The position numbers and the translations under genes are program-made. Under the pieces are notes generated by a model. It was not told the DNA's origin. It saw only the letters and a program-made list of their open reading frames with translations, and ran no database searches. 64,000 nucleotides of DNA, taken from contig CALMZX010000104.1 of assembly GCA_937870685.1 (NCBI GenBank), positions 18,168 through 82,167 on the forward strand, read 5' to 3'. Positions 1 to 9,560 of this stretch are shown one piece after another. The number at the start of each line of letters is the position of its first letter. Position 1 is the stretch's first letter. Source of the stretch: an uncultured Alphaproteobacteria bacterium. GTDB taxonomy: Bacteria > Pseudomonadota > Alphaproteobacteria > Rhizobiales > Aestuariivirgaceae.

Positions 1-906
1 CTTGTTGAGGAAGGTCAGGCGGAAGGCCATGCCGAGGTCGCCGCCGAAAATCTCGGCATTCTGCGCCCAGGTGATCACCGTGCGCGGGCTCATGACCGTG
101 GAAACGTCGCCCTGCATGAAGGCGTTGCGCGTGAGGTCGGCGACGCGCACCATGTTGGCCAGCGTCTTGCGGCCCTTCTCGGTGTCGTAAGCTTTGCACT
201 TGGCCAGCACGATGCCGACCTCCTGCACATGCGGCAGGTAGTTGAGCACGGTAACGACCGACCAGCGGTCCATCTGTGCCTGGTTGATCTGCTGCGTGCC
301 GTGGTAGAGGCCGGTGGTGTCTCCGAGGCCCACCGTGTTGGCCGTGGCAAACAGCCGGAAGGCCGGGTGAGGGCGGATGACGCGGCTCTGGTCCAGCAGC
401 GTCAGCTTGCCGGAGGATTCGAGGATGCGCTGGATCACGAACATCACGTCGGGGCGGCCCGCGTCATATTCGTCAAAGACCAGTGCCACGTTGTGCTGGT
501 AGGCCCAGGGCAGGATGCCCTCACGGAACTCCGTCACCTGCTTGCCCTCTTTCAGCACGATGGCATCCTTGCCGATGAGGTCGATGCGGCTGATGTGGCT
601 GTCGAGGTTGATGCGGATGCACGGCCAGTTGAGGCGCGCCGCCACCTGCTCGATGTGGGTGGACTTGCCGGTGCCGTGATAGCCGGTCACCATCACGCGG
701 CGGTTGTGGGCAAAGCCCGCAAGGATGGCAAGCGTGGTTTCCTTGTTGAACAGGTAGTCCTGGTCCAGGTCCGGAACATGCTCGCTGGTGTCCGAATAGG
801 CCGGCACCATCATGTTCGATTCGAAGCCGAAGACCTGCGACACCGAAACCATCTTGTCGGGGTTGCCGGGCATCGCGCCGTTGGCGCCATTGGGTGTTGC
901 AGTCAT
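1..906 (-). CDS. cobS: Cobaltochelatase ATPase subunit CobS (C-terminus cut by window edge)
   Basis: AAA+ (MoxR-type) ATPase of the aerobic cobaltochelatase. With CobT and CobN it inserts cobalt into hydrogenobyrinic acid a,c-diamide in the cytoplasm during B12 synthesis. Read leftward from ATG at 906, 302 codons run off the left edge without a stop, so roughly the last 25 residues are missing if the protein has the usual length of about 330. Walker A GYHGTGKS is at residues 75-82 and a Walker B-like VFDEYD near residue 135. The N-terminus carries the short [13 protein letters not shown] segment I associate with CobS. Identity rests on these motifs and on the upstream J-domain and bolA genes, a common alphaproteobacterial arrangement. 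cobT would be expected just outside the window. Confidence 0.93.
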   Translation of the reverse strand, partial: MTATPNGANGAMPGNPDKMVSVSQVFGFESNMMVPAYSDTSEHVPDLDQDYLFNKETTLAILAGFAHNRRVMVTGYHGTGKSTHIEQVAARLNWPCIRINLDSHISRIDLIGKDAIVLKEGKQVTEFREGILPWAYQHNVALVFDEYDAGRPDVMFVIQRILESSGKLTLLDQSRVIRPHPAFRLFATANTVGLGDTTGLYHGTQQINQAQMDRWSVVTVLNYLPHVQEVGIVLAKCKAYDTEKGRKTLANMVRVADLTRNAFMQGDVSTVMSPRTVITWAQNAEIFGGDLGMAFRLTFLNK

Positions 907-1004
907 GTCAGCTCACTCAGTCACGGGGCGGGAAAAGCCCAATTGATCCGTCGCACGTTCGGGGAATGCACAGCCTTCTAGAGGCAAGCGGCCCATCCGG
1001 CAAG

Positions 1005-1604
1005 TCAGCAGAAGCCACTGGCCCTAAGCGTGTCGTAGGCGTGGATGACCGCTTTCAGCGTGTCCTCGTTGGCACGGCTGCCGCCGTTGGCATCGGGGTG
1101 AAGCCGCTTCACCAGCAGCTTGTATTTCGCCTTGGCGTCATCGGGTGTGGCATTCTCGTCAAGGCCAAGCGTCAGCAGGGCCTTCATCTCGTTGCGCTTC
1201 AGGCTGCGGCCCAGCTTCTGTTCGGCCGGCTTGCGCTGCGCCCGGCCGAGGATTTCCATGGGATCGTCAAGGCGCCGCGCCGTGCCACGGGTCGAGCCGG
1301 CCCGGGCGTGGGCATTCTGCCCCAGCTTCCAGGTGGGCCGCTCGCCCAGTTGCGCCGCCTTCTGGTAGTCCGAAATGGAGCCATCCGACATGCCGGCGAA
1401 ATAATTGTAGGTCTTGTTGTACTCCTGCACATGCGCCGTGCAGTAGTTGTGGAACTGGCCCTCCTGGCCACGGCCTTTCGGAGCCTTGTGGCGCGCGGGC
1501 TTTTCACACTCCGGCCATTCGCACTTGGCCTCCGCCTTGGGCTGCGGCTTGGAGCCACGCGGCGTGATCCTGATCTTGTCGAAGTACTTTGAATCGAGTT
1601 TCAT
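1005..1604 (-). CDS. J-domain (DnaJ-like) protein
   Basis: A 199-residue cytoplasmic protein with a C-terminal J domain (about residues 140-199). Its HPD tripeptide sits in KRLHPDANGG, the signature needed to stimulate DnaK ATPase. The N-terminal half has a Cys-rich stretch (CEWPECEKPARH) followed by conserved HNYC, but no DnaJ zinc-finger repeats or client-binding domain, so it is not DnaJ itself. ATG at 1604 (MKLDSKYFDK) is preferred; the frame stays open further upstream to 1670 but that part is not protein-like. It lies 98 bp upstream of cobS on the same strand and is divergent from bolA. This J-protein/cobS pairing is common in alphaproteobacteria; a folding role for cobaltochelatase is only an inference. 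Confidence 0.85.
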   Translation of the reverse strand: MKLDSKYFDKIRITPRGSKPQPKAEAKCEWPECEKPARHKAPKGRGQEGQFHNYCTAHVQEYNKTYNYFAGMSDGSISDYQKAAQLGERPTWKLGQNAHARAGSTRGTARRLDDPMEILGRAQRKPAEQKLGRSLKRNEMKALLTLGLDENATPDDAKAKYKLLVKRLHPDANGGSRANEDTLKAVIHAYDTLRASGFC

Positions 1605-1734
1605 GAATGGGATATAGGCATTGAAATCGGTTGGAACGATGGAAGCCCGGACTTTTACCCGATCGGGCACAAAAAGGCGAAGGCTTTCCGCATCTTCATG
1701 TCCGGTTTGATTGATTGGAGCAAAGGCATATCAC

Positions 1735-2010
1735 GTGCAGAACGCATTGGGCCCCGTCGGAAAACGCATGGCGGAAAAACTGGAGCGCGCCTTCAGCCCG
1801 TCCAGCCTCGACGTCATTGATGAAAGCCACCACCACGCAGGCCACTCCGGCAGCCGCCCGGATGGCGAAAGCCATTTCCGCATCCGCATCGCCGCGGCGG
1901 CACTGGATGGCCTGAGCCGCGTCAACCAGCACCGCAAGGTCAACGAGGTGCTGGCGAATGAACTCCGCTCCCGCGTTCACGCCCTTGCCATCGAGGTGCT
2001 GAAGGCCTGA
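1735..2010 (+). CDS. bolA: BolA family protein
   Basis: Small cytoplasmic BolA-fold protein. Family members pair with monothiol glutaredoxins in iron-sulfur trafficking, and some bind DNA. The core VIDESHHHAGHSG is followed by the FRIRI strand and the RVNQHRKVNEVL helix, which matches the family closely. The start is unclear: GTG 1735 has a purine-rich AAAGG eight bases upstream. TTG 1711, TTG 1747 (giving MGPVGKRM, which resembles other alphaproteobacterial BolAs) and ATG 1768 are in-frame alternatives. It is transcribed away from the J-domain gene and converges on the CNNM gene, with 15 bp between the stops. Confidence 0.9.
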   Translation: MQNALGPVGKRMAEKLERAFSPSSLDVIDESHHHAGHSGSRPDGESHFRIRIAAAALDGLSRVNQHRKVNEVLANELRSRVHALAIEVLKA

Positions 2011-2025
2011 GATTCATACTGGGAC

Positions 2026-3324
2026 TCAGCCGGTCTTCTCGTCCGTCTCGTCGCCGGGTTTCTCCAGCTTCATCACCCGGATCGAAGTCAGCTGCTGGCG
2101 CTTCTTCTTGAGGATTTCGAAGCGGAAGCCGTGGAAGCTGAAGGTCTGCCCCACCGACGGAATCATCCGCGCCTCGTGGATGACGAGCCCCGCGAGCGTC
2201 GTCGCTTCATCATCTGGCAGCTCCCAGTCAAACGCCCGGTTGAGATCACGCAGCGGCAGCGCGCCATCGACGATGATCGAGCCGTCCTTCGACTTGCGCA
2301 CGCCTGTTGCCACCGCGTCGAACTCGTCCTTGATGTCGCCAACGATCTCTTCGATGATGTCTTCCAGTGTGATCAGGCCCTGCACCTCGCCATATTCGTC
2401 AACCACGATGGCGAAGTGTGTCTTGCGCCGCAGGAAGGCGTTGAGCTGGTCCTCCAGCGGCCGCGTGTCCGGCACGAACCACGGGTCCGAGAGGATGTCG
2501 TCCAGCTTCACCTTGCCATGTTCACCTTCCACCTTCTGGATCGCGGCGAAAAGCGCCTTGGCGTGCAAGACACCAATGATGTTGTCGGGCTTGTCCTTCC
2601 ACACGGGGATGCGCGTGTGACCTGACTTCAACACCTGCGCCACGATGTCTTTCACGGGTTCTGCCACGTCCAGCGTCACCATCTTGGTGCGGTGGACCAT
2701 CACGTCCATCACCTCGAGGTCTTTCAGGTCAAGGATACCGCCCAGCATGTCCTTGTCCGTCTTCACCAGCGTTTCTTCCTTGTGGTGAAGATCGATTGCG
2801 CCGCGCAGTTCCTCGTGTGCCGAGAGCACGTTCTTGCTGTCATCCACATTGGCACCGAGCATCTTCAGCGTGAACTTCACGATCACCTCCACCGTCAGCA
2901 CGATGGGGCCGAGCACCGCCGAGATGACGCGCATCAGCGGCGCCACGAAGATCGAGGTCCTCTCCGGATAGGTGATGGCATAGGTCTTGGGCATCACTTC
3001 GGCGAAGATCAGGATCACCACGGTCATGACGCCCGAGGCGATCACCGCACCGCTGTCGCCGAACATCTTGATGAGGGCCGCCGTCGCCACCGCCGATGCC
3101 GTGATATTGGCGAGGTTGTTGCCGAGCAGCAGCGCGCCGATCAGGCGCTCCGGCGCTTCCAGCAGGCGCAGCGCCGTGCTGGCCCGCGTGCTGCCGCGCT
3201 TTTCGATTTCATTGAGCCGCGCCCGCGAGGCCGCTGTCAGTCCCGTTTCCGCCGCTGAGAAAAACGCTGCCACCAGCAGCAGGAGAATGATGGAAAGAAC
3301 GGCAGTGCCGATGTCACCACTCAT
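2026..3324 (-). CDS. CNNM/CorC-HlyC family membrane protein (DUF21-CBS-CorC_HlyC)
   Basis: A 432-residue inner-membrane protein. The N-terminal DUF21/CNNM region spans about residues 1-190 with several hydrophobic segments (first at about 7-27). It is followed by two CBS motifs (about 200-330; the second ends in DEYGEVQGLITLEDIIEEI) and a CorC_HlyC domain (about 345-425, FHGFRFEIL). The family is implicated in Mg2+/Co2+ efflux or homeostasis; hemolysin is a legacy name. Its ATG overlaps the aroB stop by four bases (ATGA), so it is the last gene of a translationally coupled aroK-aroB-CNNM operon. Confidence 0.9.
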   Translation of the reverse strand: MSGDIGTAVLSIILLLLVAAFFSAAETGLTAASRARLNEIEKRGSTRASTALRLLEAPERLIGALLLGNNLANITASAVATAALIKMFGDSGAVIASGVMTVVILIFAEVMPKTYAITYPERTSIFVAPLMRVISAVLGPIVLTVEVIVKFTLKMLGANVDDSKNVLSAHEELRGAIDLHHKEETLVKTDKDMLGGILDLKDLEVMDVMVHRTKMVTLDVAEPVKDIVAQVLKSGHTRIPVWKDKPDNIIGVLHAKALFAAIQKVEGEHGKVKLDDILSDPWFVPDTRPLEDQLNAFLRRKTHFAIVVDEYGEVQGLITLEDIIEEIVGDIKDEFDAVATGVRKSKDGSIIVDGALPLRDLNRAFDWELPDDEATTLAGLVIHEARMIPSVGQTFSFHGFRFEILKKKRQQLTSIRVMKLEKPGDETDEKTG

Positions 3325-4442
3325 GGATGTTTCAAGTCCTCTTCCAGAAACCGCAGTACGTCCGCATCCGGCACGTCCTTCGCGATGAACGCCTCGCCGA
3401 TGCCTCGCACCAATATGAACGTCAGCCTGCCCGCCACAGCTTTCTTGTCCTGACGCATCAGTTCAAGCAGGCCCTGTGGGGGTGGCAGATCACCGGGAAT
3501 CTCGCGTGAATGGATGGGCAGCCCCGCCGCCTTCAGGTGAGCCGCCACGCGCCCTGCCGTTTGCGGCGGGCACAGGCCACGGGCCTCGGAGAAGCGGAAG
3601 GCCTGCACCATGCCGATGGCCACCGACTCACCATGCAGCAGTCGCTGCGAATAACCGGTTGCCGCCTCCAGCGCATGCCCGAAGGTATGGCCGAGATTGA
3701 GCAGCGCGCGCACGCCCGTCTCCGTCTCGTCTTCCGCCACAATATTGGCCTTGGCCTTGCAACTCACGGCCACCGCGTGGCCGATGGCCTCCAGGTCACC
3801 TGCAAATACCCTGCCGACGTTGTCATCAAGCCAGTCAAAGAAGCCCCTGTCGCCCAGCAGGCCATATTTCACCACTTCAGCATAACCCGCCGCCAGTTCC
3901 CGGCGTGGCAACGTCTTGAGCAGTCCAAGGTCGGCCAGCACCAGTTGCGGCTGATGGAAGGCCCCCACCAGGTTCTTGCCATGGGGCGAGTTGATGCCGG
4001 TCTTGCCTCCAACAGAGGAATCCACCTGTGCCAGAAGCGTTGTCGGGATCTGGATGAAGTTGACACCACGCCTGAGGATCGCCGCCGCAAATCCGGCGAG
4101 ATCGCCGATCACCCCGCCGCCAAAGGCGATGATGGTGTCACGCCGTTCGACGCCTGCCGCCAGCAGCTTGTCACACAGCTCGGCCAGCGTGGCGTAGCTC
4201 TTGCTCTTCTCGCCGGGGGCCAGCACGATGGCATCACTGCCCACGCCAGCCGCCGAGAGAGAGGCCTGCAGGGCCGCGAGATGATGCCGCGCCACGTTTG
4301 CGTCGGTGACAATCACCGCATGCGGCCGCTTCAGGTGCGGTTTCACCAGTTCCCCGGCGCGCGCCAGCAGGCCGTTACCGATCAGGATGTCATAGGAGCG
4401 GTCGCCGAGGGCGACAGCAACAGTCGTGTGTGATGTGTTCAT
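3321..4442 (-). CDS. aroB: 3-dehydroquinate synthase
   Basis: Second step of the shikimate pathway: DAHP to 3-dehydroquinate, using NAD+ and a divalent metal, in the cytoplasm. The 373-residue length is normal. Visible hallmarks are the GGGVIGDLAGF glycine-rich NAD-binding motif, IPTTLLAQVDSSVGGKTG, the metal-ligand region GYAEVVKYG (Glu) and NLGHTFGHALE (His), then HGESVAIGM (His). It overlaps aroK upstream and the CNNM gene downstream by four bases each, the usual aroK-aroB coupling that co-regulates consecutive pathway enzymes. Confidence 0.97.
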   Translation of the reverse strand: MNTSHTTVAVALGDRSYDILIGNGLLARAGELVKPHLKRPHAVIVTDANVARHHLAALQASLSAAGVGSDAIVLAPGEKSKSYATLAELCDKLLAAGVERRDTIIAFGGGVIGDLAGFAAAILRRGVNFIQIPTTLLAQVDSSVGGKTGINSPHGKNLVGAFHQPQLVLADLGLLKTLPRRELAAGYAEVVKYGLLGDRGFFDWLDDNVGRVFAGDLEAIGHAVAVSCKAKANIVAEDETETGVRALLNLGHTFGHALEAATGYSQRLLHGESVAIGMVQAFRFSEARGLCPPQTAGRVAAHLKAAGLPIHSREIPGDLPPPQGLLELMRQDKKAVAGRLTFILVRGIGEAFIAKDVPDADVLRFLEEDLKHP

Positions 4443-5041
4443 GATGCGGATACGGTTGGGCTTGCGGCGGATTCGGATTGGGCCTTGCGGGCCAGCGCCC
4501 GCAGCACGTCATTCACCATCTGGGCGTGCTGCACGTCACGGCATTCCACCGTGACATCGGCTTCGGCATAGACAGGATAGCGGTCTTCGATGAGGCCGCG
4601 CATCACCGCCTCCGGGTCGGCGGTGCGCAAGAGCGGGCGGTCATTGCGTTTCATCACCCGCTTCATCAGCAGGCCAAGGTCGGCCTTCAGCCAGACGCAG
4701 ATGCCGCCTTCCTTGATCCGCGCCCGGGTCTCCGGGTTCATGTAGGCTCCGCCACCGGTGGCGAGAATCTGTTCGCCATTTTCCATCAGCCGCGCGATCA
4801 CCTTGCGCTCGCCATCGCGGAAGTAGGCTTCGCCATGTTCGGCAAAGATGTCGGCGATGGTCTTGCCCGCGGCGGCCTCGATCTCGTGATCGGCGGCGAC
4901 GAAGGAGAGCCCCATTTTCTCGGCCAGCCGCCGCCCGATGCTGGTCTTGCCTGCCCCCATCAGGCCCACAAGCACGATGGGCCGCCCGCGCAACAGCGCC
5001 TTGGCGGCTTCGAGGTCCTTGCTGGTGGAACGCTTGGCCAT
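4439..5041 (-). CDS. aroK: Shikimate kinase
   Basis: Phosphorylates shikimate to shikimate 3-phosphate with ATP. It has P-loop GLMGAGKTS, the shikimate-binding Asp in AADHEIE, FRDGERK (Arg), the GGGAYMN glycine motif, and a lid region with NDRPLL, which together are diagnostic. ATG 5041 (MAKRSTSK) is chosen because GAGG lies nine bases upstream; the frame also allows ATG 5062 or TTG 5065. At 200 residues it is slightly longer than E. coli AroK, with extra residues at both ends. It is the first gene of the aroK-aroB-CNNM operon and is divergent from a small membrane-protein gene and xerD. Confidence 0.95.
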   Translation of the reverse strand: MAKRSTSKDLEAAKALLRGRPIVLVGLMGAGKTSIGRRLAEKMGLSFVAADHEIEAAAGKTIADIFAEHGEAYFRDGERKVIARLMENGEQILATGGGAYMNPETRARIKEGGICVWLKADLGLLMKRVMKRNDRPLLRTADPEAVMRGLIEDRYPVYAEADVTVECRDVQHAQMVNDVLRALARKAQSESAASPTVSAS

Positions 5042-5152
5042 GTCGGGGGCCTCATAGCGCATCAATGCCGGGATTGCATGGGTTTTGAGAAAGGCATTTT
5101 TCTGGTGCAGGCCGCAGGCCTTTCTGGCACAATCACGGTCGGGGGTTATGTC

Positions 5153-5323
5153 GTGTCAGATTTCATTGCGCATCAAGTGATTCCCGATTTCCTCAAATTC
5201 ATCCTGGTGATCGCCGCACTGGTCGGTGCGGTCTATGGTGGTGCCCTTGCGCTGGCCACCTTCCCGCCCGAACAGTCCGACGTGATCCGCCCGCTGCCCC
5301 ATGAAAAGCTCAGGCAGGACTGA
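5153..5323 (+). CDS. Small single-span membrane protein (unknown function)
   Basis: A 56-residue protein beginning at GTG 5153 (reads M-SDFIAHQVIPDF), with GGGGG seven to eleven bases upstream as a plausible ribosome-binding site. One clear hydrophobic segment (about residues 14-34, FILVIAALVGAVYGGALALA) is followed by a short polar tail. I do not recognise the family. Its last 23 bases overlap the start of xerD in another frame, which argues that it is expressed and coupled to xerD. It occupies the aroK-xerD divergent intergenic space. A leader-peptide role for xerD is possible but unsupported. Confidence 0.6.
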   Translation: MSDFIAHQVIPDFLKFILVIAALVGAVYGGALALATFPPEQSDVIRPLPHEKLRQD

Positions 5324-6266
5324 GGCGCGCAAAGGCGGACCGCTGGTCAACCGCTTTCTCGAAATGATGGCGGCGGAGCGGGGAGCGGCCCGCAATTCCT
5401 TGCTCGCCTATGCCAACGACCTGACCGATTATGTGCAGGATCTGGCCCGCGCCGGTGCCTCACCGGAGTCAGCCACGACAGCCCATGTCCGCGACTATCT
5501 GCAAGGGCTCGAAACCCGCGGCCTCGCCCGCCGCACCGCCGCGCGCCGCCTCTCCGCCATCCGGCAGTTCCACGCCTTCCTGCACAGCGAAGGCTTCACC
5601 CGGCAGAATCCGGCTCAGATCGTCGAGAGTCCGAAACAGCAGCGCAGCCTGCCGGAGGTCTTGTCGGCGGCAGAGATCCAGTCCCTTCTGGCAACAGCTG
5701 CGGCAGAAGCCTCAGCCGCCAAGGGCAAACCCGCTTTCAAGGCCTGGCGCCTGCATGCGCTTGTGTCACTTCTGGCCGCAACGGGCCTGCGTGTGTCGGA
5801 ACTCATCACCCTCACCCGCCGCCAGCTCGCGGCGGACGCGGACATGCTGGTGATCAAGGGCAAGGGCGGACGCGAGCGTATGGTTCCCGTGGCGCCCGGC
5901 GCGCGTGGCGTGCTGACGCGCTATCTCTCATTCCTTGCCGTCCACGATGAAAAATCACCCTGGGCCTTCCCGTCACACGGCAAGTCCGGCACGCTGACCC
6001 GCCAGCATTTTGCCCTTGAACTGAAGGCGCTCGCGGCGCGGGCCGGCCTGGCACCCCAGCGCATCTCGCCTCACGTGTTGCGCCACGGCTTTGCCACACG
6101 CCTGCTCGATCATGGAGCCGACCTGCGCGCCGTGCAGCAGATGCTTGGACACGCCGACATCTCGACAACCCAGGTTTACACCCATGTGCAGGCCTCGCGG
6201 CTGACGGCAGCGGTGGAGGAATTTCACCCCCTCGCCCGCAAGAAGGCCGCAGCCAAGACACGTTGA
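5301..6266 (+). CDS. xerD: Site-specific tyrosine recombinase XerD
   Basis: Chromosome-dimer resolution recombinase acting with XerC at dif under FtsK control. The 321 residues comprise an N-terminal SAM-like core-binding domain (about 15-110) and a catalytic domain. Catalytic residues are visible: Arg in ATGLRVSEL, Lys in VIKGKGGRERMVP, His-x-x-Arg in HVLRHGFATRLL, His in MLGHADISTTQ and the nucleophile Tyr in VYTHV. XerD rather than XerC is inferred from position next to accA and aroKB, a frequent alphaproteobacterial order. The start overlaps the preceding small ORF by 23 bases. Confidence 0.92.
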   Translation: MKSSGRTEARKGGPLVNRFLEMMAAERGAARNSLLAYANDLTDYVQDLARAGASPESATTAHVRDYLQGLETRGLARRTAARRLSAIRQFHAFLHSEGFTRQNPAQIVESPKQQRSLPEVLSAAEIQSLLATAAAEASAAKGKPAFKAWRLHALVSLLAATGLRVSELITLTRRQLAADADMLVIKGKGGRERMVPVAPGARGVLTRYLSFLAVHDEKSPWAFPSHGKSGTLTRQHFALELKALAARAGLAPQRISPHVLRHGFATRLLDHGADLRAVQQMLGHADISTTQVYTHVQASRLTAAVEEFHPLARKKAAAKTR

Positions 6267-6321
6267 CAATCTGGGGCCACCCCGCCAGTAACATCATCGA
6301 ACAAACGCTCCGAGGTTGATC

Positions 6322-7275
6322 TTGCAGGCATTTCTCGATTTCGAGGCCCCCGTTGCCGAACTGGAAGGCAAAATTGCCGAATTGCGCGCCCTCGCCCAGG
6401 GCGATGCTTCGGTGTCGATCGCCGATGAAGTGAAATCGCTGGAGAAGAAGGCGTCCAAAAACCTCGCTGATCTCTATGCCAACCTTGAACCGTGGCAGAA
6501 ATCGCAGGTGGCCCGCCATCCCGACAGGCCCCACGCCCTCGACTACATCAAGACCCTGATCACCGACTTCGTGCCGCTCGCCGGAGACCGCAAGTTTGCC
6601 GAGGACGAAGCCCTCGTCGGCGGCCTGGGCCGTTTCCGTGGCCGTGGCGTTGTCGTCATCGGTCAGGAAAAAGGCAATGACACCCAGAGCCGCCTCAAGC
6701 ACAACTGGGGCATGGCGAAGCCGGAGGGCTACCGCAAGGCGGTGCGCCTCATGGAAACGGCAGACCGCTTCGGCCTGCCGGTTATCACGCTGGTTGATAC
6801 GTCCGGCGCCTATCCCGGCGTCGATGCTGAAGAGCGCGGCCAGGCCGAAGCCATCGCCCGCTCCACCGATTGCTGCCTGTCACTGGGCGTGCCGCTTGTT
6901 TCGCTGATCATCGGCGAAGGCGGCTCCGGCGGTGCCATTGCCATCGCCACGGGCAACAGCGTTTTGATGCTCGAGCACGCCATTTACAGTGTCATTTCGC
7001 CGGAAGGTGCGGCCTCCATTCTCTGGCGCGATGCGGCCCGTGCCAAGGATGCCGCCGCCGCCCTCAAGATCACCGCGCAGGACCTGAAGAAACTCGGTGT
7101 CATCGACGAAATCATCCCTGAACCGCTGGGCGGCGCGCACCGTAAGCCGGAAGCGGCCATCGCCGCCGGTGGCGACGCCGTGGCCCGCGCCCTCCAGGCG
7201 CTGGAAGGCGTATCGCCGGACGTCTTGCGCACCCAGCGCCGCGAGAAGTTCCTCGGGATCGGCCGCGGCCTCTGA
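6322..7275 (+). CDS. accA: Acetyl-CoA carboxylase carboxyltransferase subunit alpha
   Basis: The alpha subunit forms the carboxyltransferase with AccD and transfers CO2 from biotinyl-AccB to acetyl-CoA to give malonyl-CoA. The 317-residue crotonase-fold protein contains [11 protein letters not shown], the oxyanion-hole region [14 protein letters not shown], and [15 protein letters not shown] 6322 ([18 protein letters not shown]) is preferred over TTG 6316 because CGAGG sits about six bases upstream and the resulting N-terminus matches typical AccA starts. It follows xerD by 55 bp on the same strand. Confidence 0.95.
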   Translation: MQAFLDFEAPVAELEGKIAELRALAQGDASVSIADEVKSLEKKASKNLADLYANLEPWQKSQVARHPDRPHALDYIKTLITDFVPLAGDRKFAEDEALVGGLGRFRGRGVVVIGQEKGNDTQSRLKHNWGMAKPEGYRKAVRLMETADRFGLPVITLVDTSGAYPGVDAEERGQAEAIARSTDCCLSLGVPLVSLIIGEGGSGGAIAIATGNSVLMLEHAIYSVISPEGAASILWRDAARAKDAAAALKITAQDLKKLGVIDEIIPEPLGGAHRKPEAAIAAGGDAVARALQALEGVSPDVLRTQRREKFLGIGRGL

Positions 7276-7333
7276 GAGCACCAAGGTCAGGTGCCATCAG
7301 TCCGCCGCACTCGGCAGGAAAGGATTGGCCATC

Positions 7334-8800
7334 ATGACACATGTGTTTGACACGAAACTGAACCGCCGCCGCCTGCTCACGGGGTCCGCCGCCCTCGCTG
7401 CCTTCGCAAGCCTGCCGCGCTCCACTCCCGCCGCGGCACAGGTCGCCAACCTGCGCGTCACCACCCGCGTGCTGGAGGTCAAGGGCAAGGCGGCAACCGT
7501 CATGGGCATCCTTGATGACCAGGGCCGCCACGGCGTGAACATGGTCTTCAACGGACGCTTCGCCGCGCGCCTCACCAACGGGCTCTCGGAAGAAACCATG
7601 GTGCACTGGCACGGCCTGACGCCTCCGCTGGCGCAGGATGGCGTGCCCATGCTCTCCGGCCCTCCGCTGAAGCCCGGTGAAACAGCCGACTATGACTTCG
7701 CCACCCGTGATGCCGGCACCCATTGGATGCACTCCCACGTCGGCCTGCAGGAACAGCAGATGCTGGCCGCCCCCCTCATCATCCGGGAAAGCAACGCGCC
7801 GCTCTATGACGAGCAGGAGCACGTGGTAATGCTGCATGATTTCACCTTTCGCGATCCGAAGGAAATCCTTGCCGAACTGCAGGCGGGCGGCGGCGGGCAT
7901 GCGGCCCACGCCGGACATGGTGGCGGAAACATGCAAGGCATGGATCACAGCGCCATGGGGCACGGTGAAGCCCCGGCGGCAGGGTCTGCCATGCTGAACG
8001 ACATCACCTTCGATGCCTTCCTCGCCAATGACCGCACGCTGGACGATCCGGAGGTCGTGAAGGCCGAGAAAGGCGGGCGTTTCCGCCTGCGCATCATCAA
8101 CGCCAGCGCCGCCAGCAACATGTGGATCGACCTCGGCGCGCTGTCCGGCGAGTTGATCGCCGTCGATGGCCATGCCGTGCAGCCCGTGAAAGGCCAGCGC
8201 TTCCCGCTCGCCATCGCCCAGCGCGCCGACATCCGGCTGGAACTGCCGCAAGGTCCGGGCGCCTATCCCGTTCTCTTCAAGGTGGAGGGCGGCACGGGCC
8301 AGTCCGGCATCATCCTCGCTGCTGGCGATGCGACGGTTGCGAAGATCAGCGACCAGGGTGAGGTGCAGCCGCCACTGGATCTGGCGCTGGAAGCCCGCCT
8401 GAAATTCATGGGCAAGACACCCGAGATCGCCGTCTCAAAAACCGAGATGGTCATGCTCACCGGCGGCGGCGCGGATTATGTCTGGGGCCTCAACGGCAAG
8501 TCGTCCATGCATGACGTGCTCTTCAAGGTGCGCGAGGGCGAGCGCTACGAGGTGATGTTCCACAACATGACGGGCATGGCCCACCCGATGCATCTGCATG
8601 GGCACTATTTCAAGGTCGTCGGCATCGGCAACGAGCGCATCGACGGCGCGCTCCGCGACACCGTGCTGGTGCCTGTGGGCGGCATGGTCACCATCCAGTT
8701 CGACGCCAACAACCCCGGCACCTGGGCCTTCCACTGCCACCATGTCTATCACATGAATTCCGGCATGATGGGCGCCATCGCCTACAGCACCGCAGCCTGA
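7334..8800 (+). CDS. Tat-exported multicopper oxidase
   Basis: Periplasmic laccase-type oxidase of 488 residues. A twin-arginine signal (NRRRLLTGSAALAAFA, about residues 10-25) precedes three cupredoxin domains. All copper motifs are present: HWHGLTPP and HWMHSHVG near the N-terminus, HPMHLHGHYF and HCHHVYHMNSGMM at the C-terminus (type 1, 2 and 3 sites). A His/Met-rich stretch (about residues 190-215) resembles the metal-binding inserts of CopA/CueO-like copper-resistance oxidases. Start ATG 7334 has AGGAAAGGA about nine bases upstream. Its last 19 bases overlap the convergent hydrolase gene. Copper tolerance is the likely role; no copper regulator or transporter lies nearby. Confidence 0.9.
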   Translation: MTHVFDTKLNRRRLLTGSAALAAFASLPRSTPAAAQVANLRVTTRVLEVKGKAATVMGILDDQGRHGVNMVFNGRFAARLTNGLSEETMVHWHGLTPPLAQDGVPMLSGPPLKPGETADYDFATRDAGTHWMHSHVGLQEQQMLAAPLIIRESNAPLYDEQEHVVMLHDFTFRDPKEILAELQAGGGGHAAHAGHGGGNMQGMDHSAMGHGEAPAAGSAMLNDITFDAFLANDRTLDDPEVVKAEKGGRFRLRIINASAASNMWIDLGALSGELIAVDGHAVQPVKGQRFPLAIAQRADIRLELPQGPGAYPVLFKVEGGTGQSGIILAAGDATVAKISDQGEVQPPLDLALEARLKFMGKTPEIAVSKTEMVMLTGGGADYVWGLNGKSSMHDVLFKVREGERYEVMFHNMTGMAHPMHLHGHYFKVVGIGNERIDGALRDTVLVPVGGMVTIQFDANNPGTWAFHCHHVYHMNSGMMGAIAYSTAA

Positions 8801-9477
8801 AGCCAGCGCTCAAGCGCGGCCGCCGTTTCATCCGGATATTCCAGTGTGGGGAAATGCCCGCAGTCCGGCAGTTCAACATAGTCTCCGCGCGCCACCGAGG
8901 CCGCAATCCGCTGGCCATCCGCCGCCGGGCTGAACTTGTCGTGCACGCCCCAAAGACAGAGCACGGGACAGGAGATCTCGCCGAGCCGTCCCCACTTGTC
9001 TGTGCGCTGCGCCAGCGCATCGGACTGCCGGGCCAGTGTCTCCGGGTCCATGGCCTGCGCCATGGTGATGAAGGCCTCCCGTGTTGCAGGCCCCCGTGGC
9101 CCCGGCAAATGCGCGATCATGTTGCCCATTTCGATCAGTACCTGCTGCTTCTCGCCGCCACGAATGCGGGCCGAGCGCCGCAGGCCCGCCGCCGGATCGG
9201 CAACGGCACCCGCACCTGCCCCGATCACCACCAGTCCCTCCACCCGCTCCGGTGCCGCCAGCGCCACCTCCAGCGCCAGCCGCCCGCCCATGGAGGTCCC
9301 CAGAACCACAAAGCGTTCCGGGGCAAATGCCAATACCTCTGCCACCATGGCCCCGAAGCTGTCCTGCGCAGCAACATGGCTTCGGACCTCCACGGCTTCC
9401 GCCAGCCGTCCGGCAATCGCACCATAGAGTCCGGCATCACAGCCGAAGGCGGGAATCATGACCAGTGTCTTGCGCAT
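8782..9477 (-). CDS. Alpha/beta-fold hydrolase
   Basis: A 231-residue cytoplasmic hydrolase with no signal peptide. The nucleophile elbow GTSMGG, acid in WGVHDKFSP and histidine in DCGHFPTLE form the triad. The sequence starts MRKTLVMIPAFGCD, typical of small esterase or BioH/MenH-like proteins, but the substrate cannot be assigned. Start ATG 9477 is supported by AGAGG nine bases upstream; the frame extends to 9546 without protein-like sequence. It converges on and slightly overlaps the multicopper oxidase gene and is divergent from the aldolase-like gene. Confidence 0.85.
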   Translation of the reverse strand: MRKTLVMIPAFGCDAGLYGAIAGRLAEAVEVRSHVAAQDSFGAMVAEVLAFAPERFVVLGTSMGGRLALEVALAAPERVEGLVVIGAGAGAVADPAAGLRRSARIRGGEKQQVLIEMGNMIAHLPGPRGPATREAFITMAQAMDPETLARQSDALAQRTDKWGRLGEISCPVLCLWGVHDKFSPAADGQRIAASVARGDYVELPDCGHFPTLEYPDETAAALERWLQAAVL

Positions 9478-9560
9478 GGTGGCTCTGACCTCTTGTGCTT
9501 GTTTCAAATGCAGTGTGCCGCCATAAGGCTCGGCGGTGCAACTCAATCCATGGAACCCCG